From the NCBI RefSeq assembly GCF_017874215.1, contig NZ_JAGGLB010000028.1:1-64000 (forward strand): 64,000 nt of DNA, written 5' to 3'. Position 1 is the first letter of the stretch; each line of letters opens with the position of its first letter. This document shows positions 44,824 through 54,586 of the stretch, piece by piece. Origin of the DNA: Paenibacillus eucommiae (lineage in GTDB: Bacteria > Bacillota > Bacilli > Paenibacillales > NBRC-103111). The notes beneath the pieces are model-generated. The model did no database searches, was not told the origin of the DNA, and was given only the letters and a program-made list of their open reading frames with translations. The position numbers and the translations under genes were made by a program.

Positions 44824-45993
44824 ATGGACAAGAAGCTGAAGATAGGGATTACCTGCTATCCGACCTTGGGCGGCTCTGGTGTGGTAGCGACTGAACTTGG
44901 CAAGCTGTTGGCGGAAAAAGGACATGAGATTCATTTTATCACCCACAGCATGCCGTTCAGATTAGGAAAGTTCGACAAAAATATTTACTATCATGAGGTT
45001 GAGGTGAGCGAATACTATGTATTCCGCTACCCTCCGTATGATCTCTCTCTGGCCAGCAAGCTCGCTCAGGTGGCGCAAATGAAAGAGCTTGACCTGCTTC
45101 ATGTGCACTATGCGATACCTCACGCTGTTTGCGCTTTGCTGGCCAAGCAAATGGTAGGAAGTCATTTGAAGGTTCTAACAACATTGCATGGGACAGACAT
45201 AACGGTGCTTGGACAGGATCAGTCCATCAGTGATTTGATTCGTTATGCAATTAATGAGAGTGATGGGGTAACAGCGGTTTCGGATGATCTCATCCAGGAA
45301 ACAAGAAGCCTGCTGGACATATCAAGACCGATTGATTTGACTTATAATTTCGTAGATAAACGTGTTTATTATCCTCGTGATATTTGTAAGCTAAGACAGC
45401 AGTTTGCCCGGCCTGATGAGAAAATATTAATTCATATTTCTAATTTTAGACCTGTTAAGCGTGTTTCCGATGTCGTTGATATTTTTGCCAAGGTGAGCAA
45501 AAAAATTCCAGCACGGCTGTTGTTTGTCGGTGAAGGACCTGAACTATCGAAGATTATTTCAAAGGTCAAAGAGCTGGGCTTAGCTGATAAAGTAACCTTC
45601 TGCGGAAGACAGGATGATGTCGCGCAAGTCATATCACTTGCTGACGTGATGCTGCTTCCTTCGGAGAAGGAGAGCTTCGGGCTAGTTGCTTTGGAAGCTA
45701 TGGCGTGCGGAGTTCCTACAGTGGGCTCCAACGCAGGCGGTATCCCGGAATTGATTACTCATAATGAGTCAGGATTTTTGGCGGATATTGGAGACACGGA
45801 TTTGATGGCTGAATACGTGCTTCGCTTGCTAACAGATGAAGAGCTGTACCAGCGTATAGCTGAAGCCTGCTTATATCGGGCACGCTTCACGTTTTGCAAC
45901 GATTTGATATGCAAGCAGTACGAAGAAATCTATTACCGTGTACTTGGCCGGGAAATGCCAGAGGCGCAGCGATTGCAAGAGCCTAATTGTTGA
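44824..45993 (+). CDS. bshA: N-acetyl-alpha-D-glucosaminyl L-malate synthase
   Basis: A GT4 glycosyltransferase (389 residues) joining GlcNAc from UDP-GlcNAc to malate, first step of bacillithiol synthesis. The N-terminal CYPTLGGSGVVATELG glycine loop and the C-terminal PSEKESFGLVALEAMACGVP motif are present. An AGCGGGGAAG site precedes ATG 44824. Confidence 0.96.
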   Translation: MDKKLKIGITCYPTLGGSGVVATELGKLLAEKGHEIHFITHSMPFRLGKFDKNIYYHEVEVSEYYVFRYPPYDLSLASKLAQVAQMKELDLLHVHYAIPHAVCALLAKQMVGSHLKVLTTLHGTDITVLGQDQSISDLIRYAINESDGVTAVSDDLIQETRSLLDISRPIDLTYNFVDKRVYYPRDICKLRQQFARPDEKILIHISNFRPVKRVSDVVDIFAKVSKKIPARLLFVGEGPELSKIISKVKELGLADKVTFCGRQDDVAQVISLADVMLLPSEKESFGLVALEAMACGVPTVGSNAGGIPELITHNESGFLADIGDTDLMAEYVLRLLTDEELYQRIAEACLYRARFTFCNDLICKQYEEIYYRVLGREMPEAQRLQEPNC

Positions 45994-46045
45994 CCGAAAA
46001 GCTTGGAAACAGAGCAAGAAGCAAAGTAATAAGTTAGCTTGAGTC

Positions 46046-46135
46046 AGGAAGTGTAAGAAGTGTAAGAAGTGTAAGAAGCGTAAGAAGAGCAAGAAGAGCA
46101 AGAAGAGCAAGAAGAGCAAGAAGAGCAAGAAGAGC
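46046..46135 (+). repeat. 9-bp tandem repeat (minisatellite) ahead of cca
   Basis: Ten units of nine bases: the first four are AGGAAGTGT, AAGAAGTGT (twice) and AAGAAGCGT; the last six are identical AAGAAGAGC. A partial unit AAGAG follows. The identical block suggests recent expansion by slippage. It lies between the bshA stop and the cca ribosome site (46147-46153), so it is in the 5' untranslated region of cca, not in a reading frame of either gene. Confidence 0.93.
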
Positions 46136-46162
46136 AAGAGAAGTTAGTAAGGAGCAATGCTT

Positions 46163-47494
46163 ATGCAGCAAGCTATGGAGCAAGAAGGAAAAACCATTCT
46201 GCAGCACTTGCAGGAGCAAGGATACGAAGCTTATTTTGTTGGCGGTTGTGTTCGCGATAAGGTCCTGGGGCGCAGCATTAAGGACTTTGACATAGCTACT
46301 TCAGCATTGCCTGAGCAGGTCATGGCCAGTTTTCCGCGGATCGTTCCGACTGGTCTACAGCATGGGACGGTTACAGTAATCATGAAGCATGGGGCGTACG
46401 AGGTGACGACGTTTCGAGCGGAGTCGCAATATGAGGACCACCGCAGGCCTCAAGAGGTTACCTATATTTCAAGCCTTACCCAGGATCTAAGGCGGCGGGA
46501 TTTCACCATAAACGCCATGGCAATGAATCAGGATGGCGAGATTTTTGATCCCTTCGGCGGGCGAGAGGATCTCGCAGCCGGACTGCTTCGCTGCGTCGGT
46601 GAGGCAGAGGAGCGCTTTGGCGAAGACGCGCTGCGCATGCTGCGCTGTCTGCGCTTCGCCTCGGTCTACGGCCTCGAGGTCGAGTCACAGACATGGCAGG
46701 CGCTGCTGCGCCAAGCTCCGCTGCTGCGCCACGTCGCCATGGAGCGCGTGCGCAGCGAGCTGCAGAGCATGCTCGCAGGCCCAGCCCCGGCGCAGGCCTT
46801 GCGCCTGCTGCTCGCGAGCCGCCTGTGGCAGCATTTCAAAAGGCAGCTCTCGCTGCCCTTTGAAATGTGGCTCGCGCAGCCTGCAGCGCTGGACGCCGTC
46901 GGCGCGCTGGAAGAGCATCGCACCCGCTGGGCGCTGCTGCTCTTGCTCCTGGAGATGCCTACGGACGTAGTCCGGTCGGCGCTCCAGGAGCTTACGTTCT
47001 CCCGCGCCGATACGGACGCGGTAGCGGGTGTCCTCGCGCTGTACGAGCAGCTCGCGAGGCAGTTGCTGCCGGACGCCGCGGCAGCGCCGGCGGACTTGGA
47101 GCCGCGGCAGCTGTCGCGGCTCTGGAAGGTTGCCGCAGTCGCTCACGGCCTGCAGCCTGCCAGAGACTTGCTGCAGGTGCTGCGCGTCCTGCTGCCTTCC
47201 TACGATGCTGCACAAGCAGCATCTGATTCAGTGCTGGCACGATTTATGCACGATGCGGCCTCCTTGCTTGCAGAACATGGCAGCACCTGGCTGGAGGAAA
47301 TGCCATGCAGCACACTTAAAGAACTTGCAGTAAATGGCAGCGATCTTGTGCAAGCTCTAGATCGGCCAGCAGGTCCCTGGATCGGGCAGATGCTTTATTG
47401 GCTGCTCGAACAAGTCGCGCTAGGTGAGCTGCTGAACGATCGCACCAGCTTGCTGCTGGCTATTGCAGAAGCCGACCCCAAACTATATTCATGA
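46163..47494 (+). CDS. cca: CCA-adding tRNA nucleotidyltransferase
   Basis: Adds CCA to tRNA 3' ends, needed here since the tRNA-Pro gene lacks encoded CCA. It has 443 residues. The N-terminal polymerase head has FVGGCVRDKVLGRSIKDFDIA with the metal DxD, then RRRDFTINAMAM and the RMLRCLRFAS segment. Bases about 46540-47220 are strikingly GC-rich and alanine/leucine-rich compared with the rest. The start is ATG 46163 with TAAGGAG upstream; ATG 46157 is too close. Confidence 0.94.
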   Translation: MQQAMEQEGKTILQHLQEQGYEAYFVGGCVRDKVLGRSIKDFDIATSALPEQVMASFPRIVPTGLQHGTVTVIMKHGAYEVTTFRAESQYEDHRRPQEVTYISSLTQDLRRRDFTINAMAMNQDGEIFDPFGGREDLAAGLLRCVGEAEERFGEDALRMLRCLRFASVYGLEVESQTWQALLRQAPLLRHVAMERVRSELQSMLAGPAPAQALRLLLASRLWQHFKRQLSLPFEMWLAQPAALDAVGALEEHRTRWALLLLLLEMPTDVVRSALQELTFSRADTDAVAGVLALYEQLARQLLPDAAAAPADLEPRQLSRLWKVAAVAHGLQPARDLLQVLRVLLPSYDAAQAASDSVLARFMHDAASLLAEHGSTWLEEMPCSTLKELAVNGSDLVQALDRPAGPWIGQMLYWLLEQVALGELLNDRTSLLLAIAEADPKLYS

Positions 47495-47507
47495 AAGCGA
47501 GTCGTAA

Positions 47508-48476
47508 ATGAACGAACACATATTGCGTATTTTTTCAGAGCATCCTGATGAATTCTTGTCCGGTGAAGAGCTAAGCCGCCTGTTGGGATGCAGCAGAACA
47601 GCCATATGGAAGCATATTCGCAGCCTGCGCGAAGCCGGATATGAATTCGAGTCCGCTCCCCGCAAGGGCTACCGGCTGACGAGCAGACCTGATAAGCTTG
47701 ATGTAGCTGCGCTTATGGAGGGCTTGAAAACAAAGGTCATGGGCCGCCGGCTTCATGTATATGAAGATGTGGAGTCTACACAAATTGTGGCGCAATCGCT
47801 GGTGACTGCTGGAGCTGAAGAAGGTACCCTGGTCATTGCAGAGCAGCAAACATCGGGGAAAGGCCGGATGGGGCGTAAATGGTATTCTCCCCGCGGTAAA
47901 GGAATTTGGATGAGCCTTGTGCTTACTCCCAAAATCCCGCTTTTCTATACGCCGCAGCTTACCCTCCTTACCGCAGTAGCGCTTTGTCGTACGCTTCGCC
48001 AGCTCTGCGCAATTGATATCGGTATTAAATGGCCGAATGATTTATTAATTGCTGGCAAGAAGGTTTCCGGCATTTTACTTGAAATAAGTGGAGAAGATGA
48101 GCGGCTCAGACATATCATTGCAGGGATTGGCATCAGTGCCAATTTAAATGTGCAGGATTTTCCGCAAGAGCTGCGCCCGATAGCTAGCTCATTACTTATT
48201 GAAACAAGTGCACCTGTGAGCCGAGAGGCTATAATTCTAGCTTTCCTGAAGCAATTTGAAGAGCTTTATGAGATTTATCATGAACAAGGCTTTGCCCCGA
48301 TCAGGCTGCTGTGGGAAGCTCTCAGCGTATCGCTTCATCGTCCTATCCGGGTACAAACTGCAGGGGGAGTAACGGAAGGGATAGCTGAATCAATTGATGA
48401 CTCAGGGGCGCTCACTGTAACTACTAACACAGGTGAGAAAATCAAGGTATTCTCAGGCGAGGTTGAACTACGTTAA
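47508..48476 (+). CDS. birA: Biotin-protein ligase / biotin repressor
   Basis: A bifunctional protein of 322 residues. The N-terminal winged helix (about 1-60; LSRLLGCSRTAIWKHIRSL) binds the biotin operator. The central domain has the biotinyl-AMP loop GKGRMGRKW, and a small C-terminal SH3-like domain follows. It probably both biotinylates carboxylases and represses biotin genes. It starts 13 bases after cca. Confidence 0.96.
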   Translation: MNEHILRIFSEHPDEFLSGEELSRLLGCSRTAIWKHIRSLREAGYEFESAPRKGYRLTSRPDKLDVAALMEGLKTKVMGRRLHVYEDVESTQIVAQSLVTAGAEEGTLVIAEQQTSGKGRMGRKWYSPRGKGIWMSLVLTPKIPLFYTPQLTLLTAVALCRTLRQLCAIDIGIKWPNDLLIAGKKVSGILLEISGEDERLRHIIAGIGISANLNVQDFPQELRPIASSLLIETSAPVSREAIILAFLKQFEELYEIYHEQGFAPIRLLWEALSVSLHRPIRVQTAGGVTEGIAESIDDSGALTVTTNTGEKIKVFSGEVELR

Positions 48477-48581
48477 GAGGGAGTTCGGATGGCAATCAAA
48501 TGTATTGTTCTACTAATACGCGAATGAGCTGCATGTACTGCAAATTTGCAATAAATTAGTAAATAATCCACAGAAAATGGT

Positions 48582-48609
48582 ATGAAAACGTTGAAAAGTC
48601 TGGTATAAT
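48582..48609 (+). promoter_or_regulatory. Promoter of panBCD
   Basis: TGGTATAAT (48601-48609) is an extended -10. A weak -35 (ATGAAA, 48582-48587) lies 16 bases upstream. Transcription would start near 48616, at the base of the first leader hairpin. Confidence 0.6.
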
Positions 48610-48615
48610 GTCGGC

Positions 48616-48810
48616 AAGAGGTAGTATCCATACAGAACTACACTCTTCCGAATGAATTTTTGAACATAATTGGAATCACCTAACTGAACATTCGTTGTAT
48701 GTCGGATTCTGCTCTGAGCCATAATGGACCGAGACAGAAGGATCATATGCTTTTTTTTGCATGATATCCTTTTAGCTCTCAGCTAAAAGGTATTTTTATT
48801 TTTATTTAAT
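48616..48810 (+). promoter_or_regulatory. Structured leader of panB, possible pan motif and attenuator
   Basis: Hairpin 1: AAGAG+GTAGT (48616-48625) with ACTAC, a bulged A (48642) and CTCTT. Hairpin 2: TTCTG+CTC (48707-48714) with GAG, a bulged A (48734) and CAGAA, topped by CC/GG and a second bulged A. Bulged adenines in hairpins before panB are the mark of the reported pan RNA motif. Downstream, an imperfect hairpin (48739-48767) and a perfect 10-bp hairpin CCTTTTAGCT-CTC-AGCTAAAAGG (to 48790), followed by T-rich sequence, share bases and exclude one another, as in an attenuator. Confidence 0.55.
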
Positions 48811-48827
48811 CGACTTGGGAAGCTGGG

Positions 48828-49691
48828 ATGATGATGATGGAGAAACGTAAACCACTAACTACTGCACGGCTTAAGAAAATGAAACAGGCAGGCGAGCCAA
48901 TCACATTTGTAACGGCTTACGATTATCCTTCAGCGAAGTTGGCTGAGGAAGCGGGTATTGATGTTATTCTTGTCGGCGATTCCTTGGGCAATGTCGTCCT
49001 CGGATACGATTCCACCTTACCGGTAACGCTGGATGATATTGTCTATCATACTCGGGCTGTTGTCAGAGGGGCTGCCTCGACTTTTATTGTCGCTGACATG
49101 CCTTTTATGAGCTATCATGGCAGTATAGACCATACGTTGCAAGGTGTAGCACGATTGATGCAGGAAGGTCATGCCAAAGCGGTCAAGCTGGAGGGTGGAG
49201 CAGAAATTGCCCATACAGTTGAAGCTATTACGAACGCGGGTGTACCTGTAGTTGGCCATATTGGATTGACGCCTCAGGCAGTTCATCAGATTGGCGGCTA
49301 CCTCATTCAAGGCAAAAGCTCGGAGCAGGCTCAGAAGCTGCTTGCGGACGCCAAAGCACTTGAGCAAGCTGGAGCCTTCGCGATCGTGCTGGAGCTCGTT
49401 ACCGAGGAGCTGGCAGCATGGATTAGCAAGGAGCTGACAATTCCGACTATCGGCATCGGCGCGGGAGCCTCTTGTGATGGGCAAGTACTGGTTTTTCATG
49501 ATTTGCTGCAGTATGGCTCAGCTCCTGCACCGAGAAAATTTGTGAAGGTTTATGCTAATGTGGGGGAAACTATCCGGAGTGGAATTGCTCAATATGTGCA
49601 AGAGGTAAAAGCCCGCAGCTTCCCGGGGCCTGAGCATTCCTTCCATATGGACGATGAGGTTGCTGCTTATTTATACGGCGATAAGGAGTGA
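48828..49691 (+). CDS. panB: 3-methyl-2-oxobutanoate hydroxymethyltransferase
   Basis: First step of pantothenate synthesis: makes ketopantoate from ketoisovalerate using methylene-tetrahydrofolate. It has 287 residues. [18 protein letters not shown], the metal-binding [19 protein letters not shown] and KLEGG are present. Four ATG codons in a row (48828-48839) leave the exact start unsure; GGGA and CTGGG upstream fit the first or second. Confidence 0.96.
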   Translation: MMMMEKRKPLTTARLKKMKQAGEPITFVTAYDYPSAKLAEEAGIDVILVGDSLGNVVLGYDSTLPVTLDDIVYHTRAVVRGAASTFIVADMPFMSYHGSIDHTLQGVARLMQEGHAKAVKLEGGAEIAHTVEAITNAGVPVVGHIGLTPQAVHQIGGYLIQGKSSEQAQKLLADAKALEQAGAFAIVLELVTEELAAWISKELTIPTIGIGAGASCDGQVLVFHDLLQYGSAPAPRKFVKVYANVGETIRSGIAQYVQEVKARSFPGPEHSFHMDDEVAAYLYGDKE

Positions 49692-49697
49692 AAGGGC

Positions 49698-50570
49698 ATG
49701 GAAGTTATTGAGCAAATTTCATTGCTAAGAAATCGTCTTGCTGCTTACAGGCAGGAACATAAGCAAACTCAGATAGGTTATGTCCCTACGATGGGCTATT
49801 TGCATGATGGACATGCAAGCTTGTTACGAAGAGCCAAGGAGCAAACAGGTCTTGTCGTGCTGAGTATTTTTGTGAATCCATTGCAATTTGGTCCCAATGA
49901 GGATTTCGAGAAGTACCCGCGCGATACAGAAAGGGATTTGCAGCTGGCAGAAGCCGCGGGAGTGGATATTGTTTTTTTGCCTTCGGTTGCAGAGATGTAC
50001 CCCAAGCCGACACAAACTACAGTTTCTGTAAAGGGTATTACTTCGAGACTTTGCGGTGCCTCCAGACCTGGGCATTTCGACGGTGTAGCCACAGTAGTTA
50101 GTAAATTATTTAATATTGTACAGCCGGATAAAGCTTTTTTCGGACTTAAGGACGCCCAGCAAATAGCTGTTATTACACAGATGGTTGAGGATTTGAATAT
50201 GCCTGTGGAAATCGTCCCGTGCCCCACACTGAGAGAAGCAGACGGTCTGGCTTTGAGCTCCCGGAATGTGTATTTGAGCGCTGAGGAACGGAGCCAGGCT
50301 GTGGTGCTCTCACAATCATTGGCAGCTGCGGAAGCATTTATATCCGAGCATCAACATTTTACTTCAGAAGAGCTTGTAGAAGCTGTTAAGGTTCATATTC
50401 GTAAAGCTACGCTTGGAGAAATCGATTATGTAGAGGCTTTGGCATTTCCGTCATTGGAGCCTTTTACCTCAATTGATACGGTAACAGAAAAAAGAATTAT
50501 TGTAGCTTTGGCTGTCAAATTCAGCAAGGCTCGTCTTATCGATAATCAAATATTTCCAATAAGGAAGTGA
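49698..50570 (+). CDS. panC: Pantothenate synthetase
   Basis: Joins pantoate and beta-alanine using ATP. It has 290 residues. The nucleotidyl-transferase [14 protein letters not shown] (HxGH type) and the FFGLKDAQQ and LSSRN motifs are present. It starts seven bases after panB with AAGGAGTG upstream, clearly one operon. Confidence 0.97.
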   Translation: MEVIEQISLLRNRLAAYRQEHKQTQIGYVPTMGYLHDGHASLLRRAKEQTGLVVLSIFVNPLQFGPNEDFEKYPRDTERDLQLAEAAGVDIVFLPSVAEMYPKPTQTTVSVKGITSRLCGASRPGHFDGVATVVSKLFNIVQPDKAFFGLKDAQQIAVITQMVEDLNMPVEIVPCPTLREADGLALSSRNVYLSAEERSQAVVLSQSLAAAEAFISEHQHFTSEELVEAVKVHIRKATLGEIDYVEALAFPSLEPFTSIDTVTEKRIIVALAVKFSKARLIDNQIFPIRK

Positions 50571-50575
50571 ACCCC

Positions 50576-50959
50576 ATGTTCAGAACGATGATGAAATCCA
50601 AAATTCACCGCGCAACCGTAACAGAGGCCAATCTTAATTATGTAGGTAGTATTACAATTGATGAAGATCTTATAGAGCTTGTTGATATGCTTCCAAATGA
50701 AAAAGTACAAATTGTAAATAATAATAATGGTGCGCGGCTTGAAACGTACATCATTCCCGGACCTCGTGGATCGGGTGTTATTTGTCTCAATGGTGCGGCG
50801 GCAAGGTTGGTTCAGAATGGGGATACGGTTATTATAGTTTCCTACGTTATGATGACTGAAGAAGAAGCCAGAAAGCATCAGCCTACGATTGCCATTATGG
50901 GAGAAAATAATAAGGTAGCGCAGCTGCTTAAAGAGGAAATTCATTCCACGGTGCTGTAA
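50576..50959 (+). CDS. panD: Aspartate 1-decarboxylase
   Basis: Makes beta-alanine from aspartate. It is a pyruvoyl enzyme of 127 residues; self-cleavage occurs between G24 and S25 in YVGSIT, leaving a pyruvoyl group on the serine. The start is ATG 50576 after AAGGAAGTG; GTG 50567, overlapping the panC stop, is less likely since family members begin M(F/Y)RTMM. Confidence 0.96.
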   Translation: MFRTMMKSKIHRATVTEANLNYVGSITIDEDLIELVDMLPNEKVQIVNNNNGARLETYIIPGPRGSGVICLNGAAARLVQNGDTVIIVSYVMMTEEEARKHQPTIAIMGENNKVAQLLKEEIHSTVL

Positions 50960-51038
50960 AAGCAGGGGAGTGCATGAAATGAGCGGCCTCTACAAAAAAT
51001 GAAGGTAGTGAAAATTGCTTTCAAAGGCGGGTGCTCGA

Positions 51039-51632
51039 ATGTTCAAGCATGTATTTTCCACCATGAATGAAGCTTTGGATGAAATACTCAGGGAATACCC
51101 AGCCTCCTTCGGCGACAAAAAGCAAGCGCTGGAGGAACAGCTTCAGGTTTTGAGATCGATGAGTGATGAGTTTATCGAAAGCTGGCTGCTGTTTGAAGAG
51201 CGGTTGGGGAATTTGTCGTCCGGCGGTGTTCAGGAAGGGACTCAGCATTTGCATGAAGAGCTGCTTGAGCTGGATATTAGCGGAAAGCAGACAGCGGAAT
51301 TTTTAATGGGACAGGGTTATTACAAATTATTTATGTATGATCAGGCGATCGATCAATTTGAGAAGCTGGTAAGGCTGCAGCCCGATTTTTTACTGGCCCG
51401 CATTTATTTAGCCATGGGTTATTTACGCAAAGGAGATATGGGAGAATCTTATCGTCATTTTCAATTTTTACTCCCGCTCACGGAAAATACCAAGATGAAG
51501 GCAATTTCTTACAATGCGATGGGATGTATTCAGGCTCAGAACCAGAATTTAGAAAAGGCTTATGAGTATTTTCAAAAAGCTCTCAGCATGGACCCGTTTC
51601 CTTTGGAATCTTTTATCCAATTGGACGAATAA
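51039..51632 (+). CDS. Tetratricopeptide repeat protein
   Basis: A 197-residue helical protein with about three tetratricopeptide units in its second half (YKLFMYDQAIDQFEKLVRLQP, then LEKAYEYFQKALSMDP near the end). No signal peptide. The start is uncertain between TTG 51015 (AAGGTAG upstream) and ATG 51039. It lies between panD and dinG; function unknown. Confidence 0.75.
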   Translation: MFKHVFSTMNEALDEILREYPASFGDKKQALEEQLQVLRSMSDEFIESWLLFEERLGNLSSGGVQEGTQHLHEELLELDISGKQTAEFLMGQGYYKLFMYDQAIDQFEKLVRLQPDFLLARIYLAMGYLRKGDMGESYRHFQFLLPLTENTKMKAISYNAMGCIQAQNQNLEKAYEYFQKALSMDPFPLESFIQLDE

Positions 51633-51706
51633 GTTTGCTATTCCCTTTTCCCATGGAAATTTGGTATGCTAGTGAAAGAGTGGGATGAAGGGATTGACAT
51701 AAAGGA

Positions 51707-54586
51707 ATGAAATTTGCTGTTTTGGATTTTGAAACTACTGGAAGCCAGACGACCGATGAAATTACTCAGGTTGGGCTCGTTATTATAGATCAATTTCAGG
51801 TTGTGGAAAGGTATACTTCCTTGGTCAATCCGGGGATCGGTATACCTTCTTCAATTACTACTTTAACCGGAATAACCGATGAGATGGTTGCTGATGCCCC
51901 TTCACTTGATCAGGTGATGACAGAAATGTTTCCATTATTGTTTGATTGTGTGCTTGTTGGGCATCATATTCCGTTTGATTTAAGCTTTCTGCAACGAGGA
52001 TTGGTGAAATGCGGTTTCCCCCGATTCCAAGGCAGGGTGCTGGATACGATCGACATGCTGCGCGTTCTGTTTCCTTCGATAACAAGCCTGCAGCTGGGGA
52101 TGGTAGCCGGGATGTTTGGGCTGGACCATGAGCGTCCTCATCAGGCTGATAGCGATGCAGAAGTGACTGCGCAAATCTGGATGATTTGCATGGAACGTTT
52201 ATTAACTATGCCACTGCTCACTGTACAAAGGCTTCATCAAATATTTGATCCTGAAGTTAGTGATTTGGGCTGGTTTATGGAGGAAATTCTTGCGTTCAAG
52301 GAATCACAGACAGCAGTGGATATGGATGCTCACCGCTATTTCCGGCAGTTTACAATTAATGTTGGGGATTGGGGAGAAGGGGAGCCTGTCAGGAAAGATG
52401 AACAATTGAGAGCGCTCGATGTTCCTTTCACTGATTTCTACGAGGATGTCAAGCGGCTGCTTCAAGATAAATTCGAAGTGTATGAAAACCGCGATTCACA
52501 GGAACAAATGATCCAGGAAGTACAGGATTCGCTGAAGGCTCAACGGCATCTTATGATTGAAGCAGGCACCGGAACAGGTAAATCGCTTGGTTATTTGATC
52601 CCGGCTTTGTATTACGGCCTCAAGCATGACAAGAAAGTAATTGTCAGCACCCATACGATTAATTTGCAGGAACAGCTTCGGGAACGGGATATTCCGCTTT
52701 TAAGCGAGATTTTCCCTGTTGGCTTCCGAGCGGCGGTGCTTAAAGGAAGAAGCCATTATTTATGCCTGCGCAAATTTGAAAACAAGGTAAACATGGGGGA
52801 TTATGAGCCTGGTAAAGAAGATGCGATTACAGCGGGGCAAATGGTTGTCTGGCTTAGTGAAACGAAGCATGGAGATGAAGAGGAGCTGCATTTTGGCAAT
52901 AAGGGGCCTCAATTTTGGCATACGGTTGCCAGTGATACGGATTCTTGCCTGAATCGTCAATGTCCTTGGTTTAAAAAATGCTTCTACCACCGTGCACGCA
53001 ATGATGCGAATACGGCCGATATGGTCATTACGAATCACTCGATGTTATTTACGGATATGAAAGCGGATAATCGCCTGCTTCCGCATTATAAGCATTTGGT
53101 CATTGATGAAGCCCATCATTTTGAAGAGGTAGCGAGCAAGCATTTGGGCATTGAGCTGCGCTCCACGGCGTTTTTGCATACCTTGCAGTGGCTATATAAG
53201 GATAGCAGAAGCGGTCAGCTGCCCATGCTGAGGCTTCGTTTGCAAAAATTCGTGGAGGAAGAGCGCGCGGCTGCGTGGTGCCAGGTCATCGATACCTTGT
53301 ATCCTAAGGTGTTGATGATTAAGGAAGAGTGGGAGCGGCTAAGCGAAGCCCTATATCAGCTGATTACCGCGAAAAATGATTCATCACAATTGGAAACCGG
53401 ACAATTTGTGCTTAGAATGAAGGATGAAACGCTGCCCGATAACTGGACGGAGCTTCTTGCGACTGAAAACAATATTTTTCTAAATGCTTCGGATATTTTG
53501 CGTACGCTGGAAAAGATGGTAAATCAAATCAAGGAAGTGCAGGACGAGTTTGAGGTTCAGGGTCTCATTACCGATTTGGGAGGCATACTTAAGGAGCTTT
53601 ACGAGCATAGGGATGCTCTTCATTTCTTTATGAAAATGTCCGATCCGGACTACGTGTATTGGATGGAAGCCGGAGCGTATTCCAAATCCAAATCATTGCT
53701 GTTGGTTAGTGTGCCAACGGATGTCAGCTCTTTGTTACAAGAACATTTCTTCGAAACCAAGGAAAGTATTATTCTTACTTCGGCTACTTTATCAGTGAAC
53801 CGCTCCTTTCAATATTCAGCAGATCAGCTTGGCTTGCAAATTCCACGGAATGAGGCAGAAGGGAAGCTGCGGACGGTTCAACTGCCTTCACCTTTCAATT
53901 ACAGAGAGCAGGCGCTCGTCTGTATCCCCCGGGACTTCCCGGGGATAAGAGGGCCTTCCGGAGAAACTCTGTTTGTTAAAGCGCTTGTCGACTCACTCAG
54001 TGAAGTGGCTTTAGCAACGAAGGGCAGAATGCTCGTTTTGTTCACCTCCAGCCGCATGCTGAAGCAGATTCATCCCGCTATGAAAGAGCGCCTGCAGCCT
54101 AATGGCATCGACGTTCTTGGGCAAGGCGTAGACAGCGGCAATCGCAGCAAGCTGACCCGGATGTTCCAAGATAGTAAATCTGCAGTTTTACTGGGCACAA
54201 GCTCCTTCTGGGAGGGCGTGGATATACCAGGAGATGCGCTAAGCTGTCTGGCTATCATTCGATTGCCTTTTCAACCGCCTAATCATCCGCTTGTGGAAGC
54301 CAAGTGTGAGAATATCAAGAAGCGCAACGAAAATCCGTTTATGAAGTTTTCCGTTCCGCAGGCTGTAATACGCTTTAAACAGGGCTTCGGAAGGCTTGTG
54401 CGAAGAGCATCCGACAAAGGCATCGTCATTATTTATGATACCCGTGTTATTGATACCCATTATGGCAAGCATTTTCTTTATTCACTGCCGGGACCAAAGA
54501 TCGAACATATGTATACGGAGCAAATGGTACCGAGAATCCGCGAATGGATGGGGGAAGATGGCTATGAAAAACATGAAAATATCTGA
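51707..54586 (+). CDS. dinG: DinG-family exonuclease-helicase
   Basis: A 959-residue fusion. Residues 1-170 are a DEDDh exonuclease (DFETTG at 7-12, HQADSDAEVTA later). The rest is an XPD-like superfamily 2 helicase with Walker A EAGTGTGKS and Walker B VIDEAHH. Four cysteines, C353, C414, C419 and C425, lie between them with C-x4-C-x5-C spacing, as in the iron-sulphur domain of E. coli DinG. It probably acts in DNA repair. It overlaps rex by 23 bases. Confidence 0.94.
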   Translation: MKFAVLDFETTGSQTTDEITQVGLVIIDQFQVVERYTSLVNPGIGIPSSITTLTGITDEMVADAPSLDQVMTEMFPLLFDCVLVGHHIPFDLSFLQRGLVKCGFPRFQGRVLDTIDMLRVLFPSITSLQLGMVAGMFGLDHERPHQADSDAEVTAQIWMICMERLLTMPLLTVQRLHQIFDPEVSDLGWFMEEILAFKESQTAVDMDAHRYFRQFTINVGDWGEGEPVRKDEQLRALDVPFTDFYEDVKRLLQDKFEVYENRDSQEQMIQEVQDSLKAQRHLMIEAGTGTGKSLGYLIPALYYGLKHDKKVIVSTHTINLQEQLRERDIPLLSEIFPVGFRAAVLKGRSHYLCLRKFENKVNMGDYEPGKEDAITAGQMVVWLSETKHGDEEELHFGNKGPQFWHTVASDTDSCLNRQCPWFKKCFYHRARNDANTADMVITNHSMLFTDMKADNRLLPHYKHLVIDEAHHFEEVASKHLGIELRSTAFLHTLQWLYKDSRSGQLPMLRLRLQKFVEEERAAAWCQVIDTLYPKVLMIKEEWERLSEALYQLITAKNDSSQLETGQFVLRMKDETLPDNWTELLATENNIFLNASDILRTLEKMVNQIKEVQDEFEVQGLITDLGGILKELYEHRDALHFFMKMSDPDYVYWMEAGAYSKSKSLLLVSVPTDVSSLLQEHFFETKESIILTSATLSVNRSFQYSADQLGLQIPRNEAEGKLRTVQLPSPFNYREQALVCIPRDFPGIRGPSGETLFVKALVDSLSEVALATKGRMLVLFTSSRMLKQIHPAMKERLQPNGIDVLGQGVDSGNRSKLTRMFQDSKSAVLLGTSSFWEGVDIPGDALSCLAIIRLPFQPPNHPLVEAKCENIKKRNENPFMKFSVPQAVIRFKQGFGRLVRRASDKGIVIIYDTRVIDTHYGKHFLYSLPGPKIEHMYTEQMVPRIREWMGEDGYEKHENI

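Noticed and set aside
46046-46135. CRISPR array
   Set aside because: Units are 9 bp with no spacers, and no cas genes are nearby.
45871-46219. Minus-strand frames coding leucine/phenylalanine repeats
   Set aside because: They are a by-product of the 9-bp tandem repeat; no ribosome site, and they overlap the bshA end and cca start.
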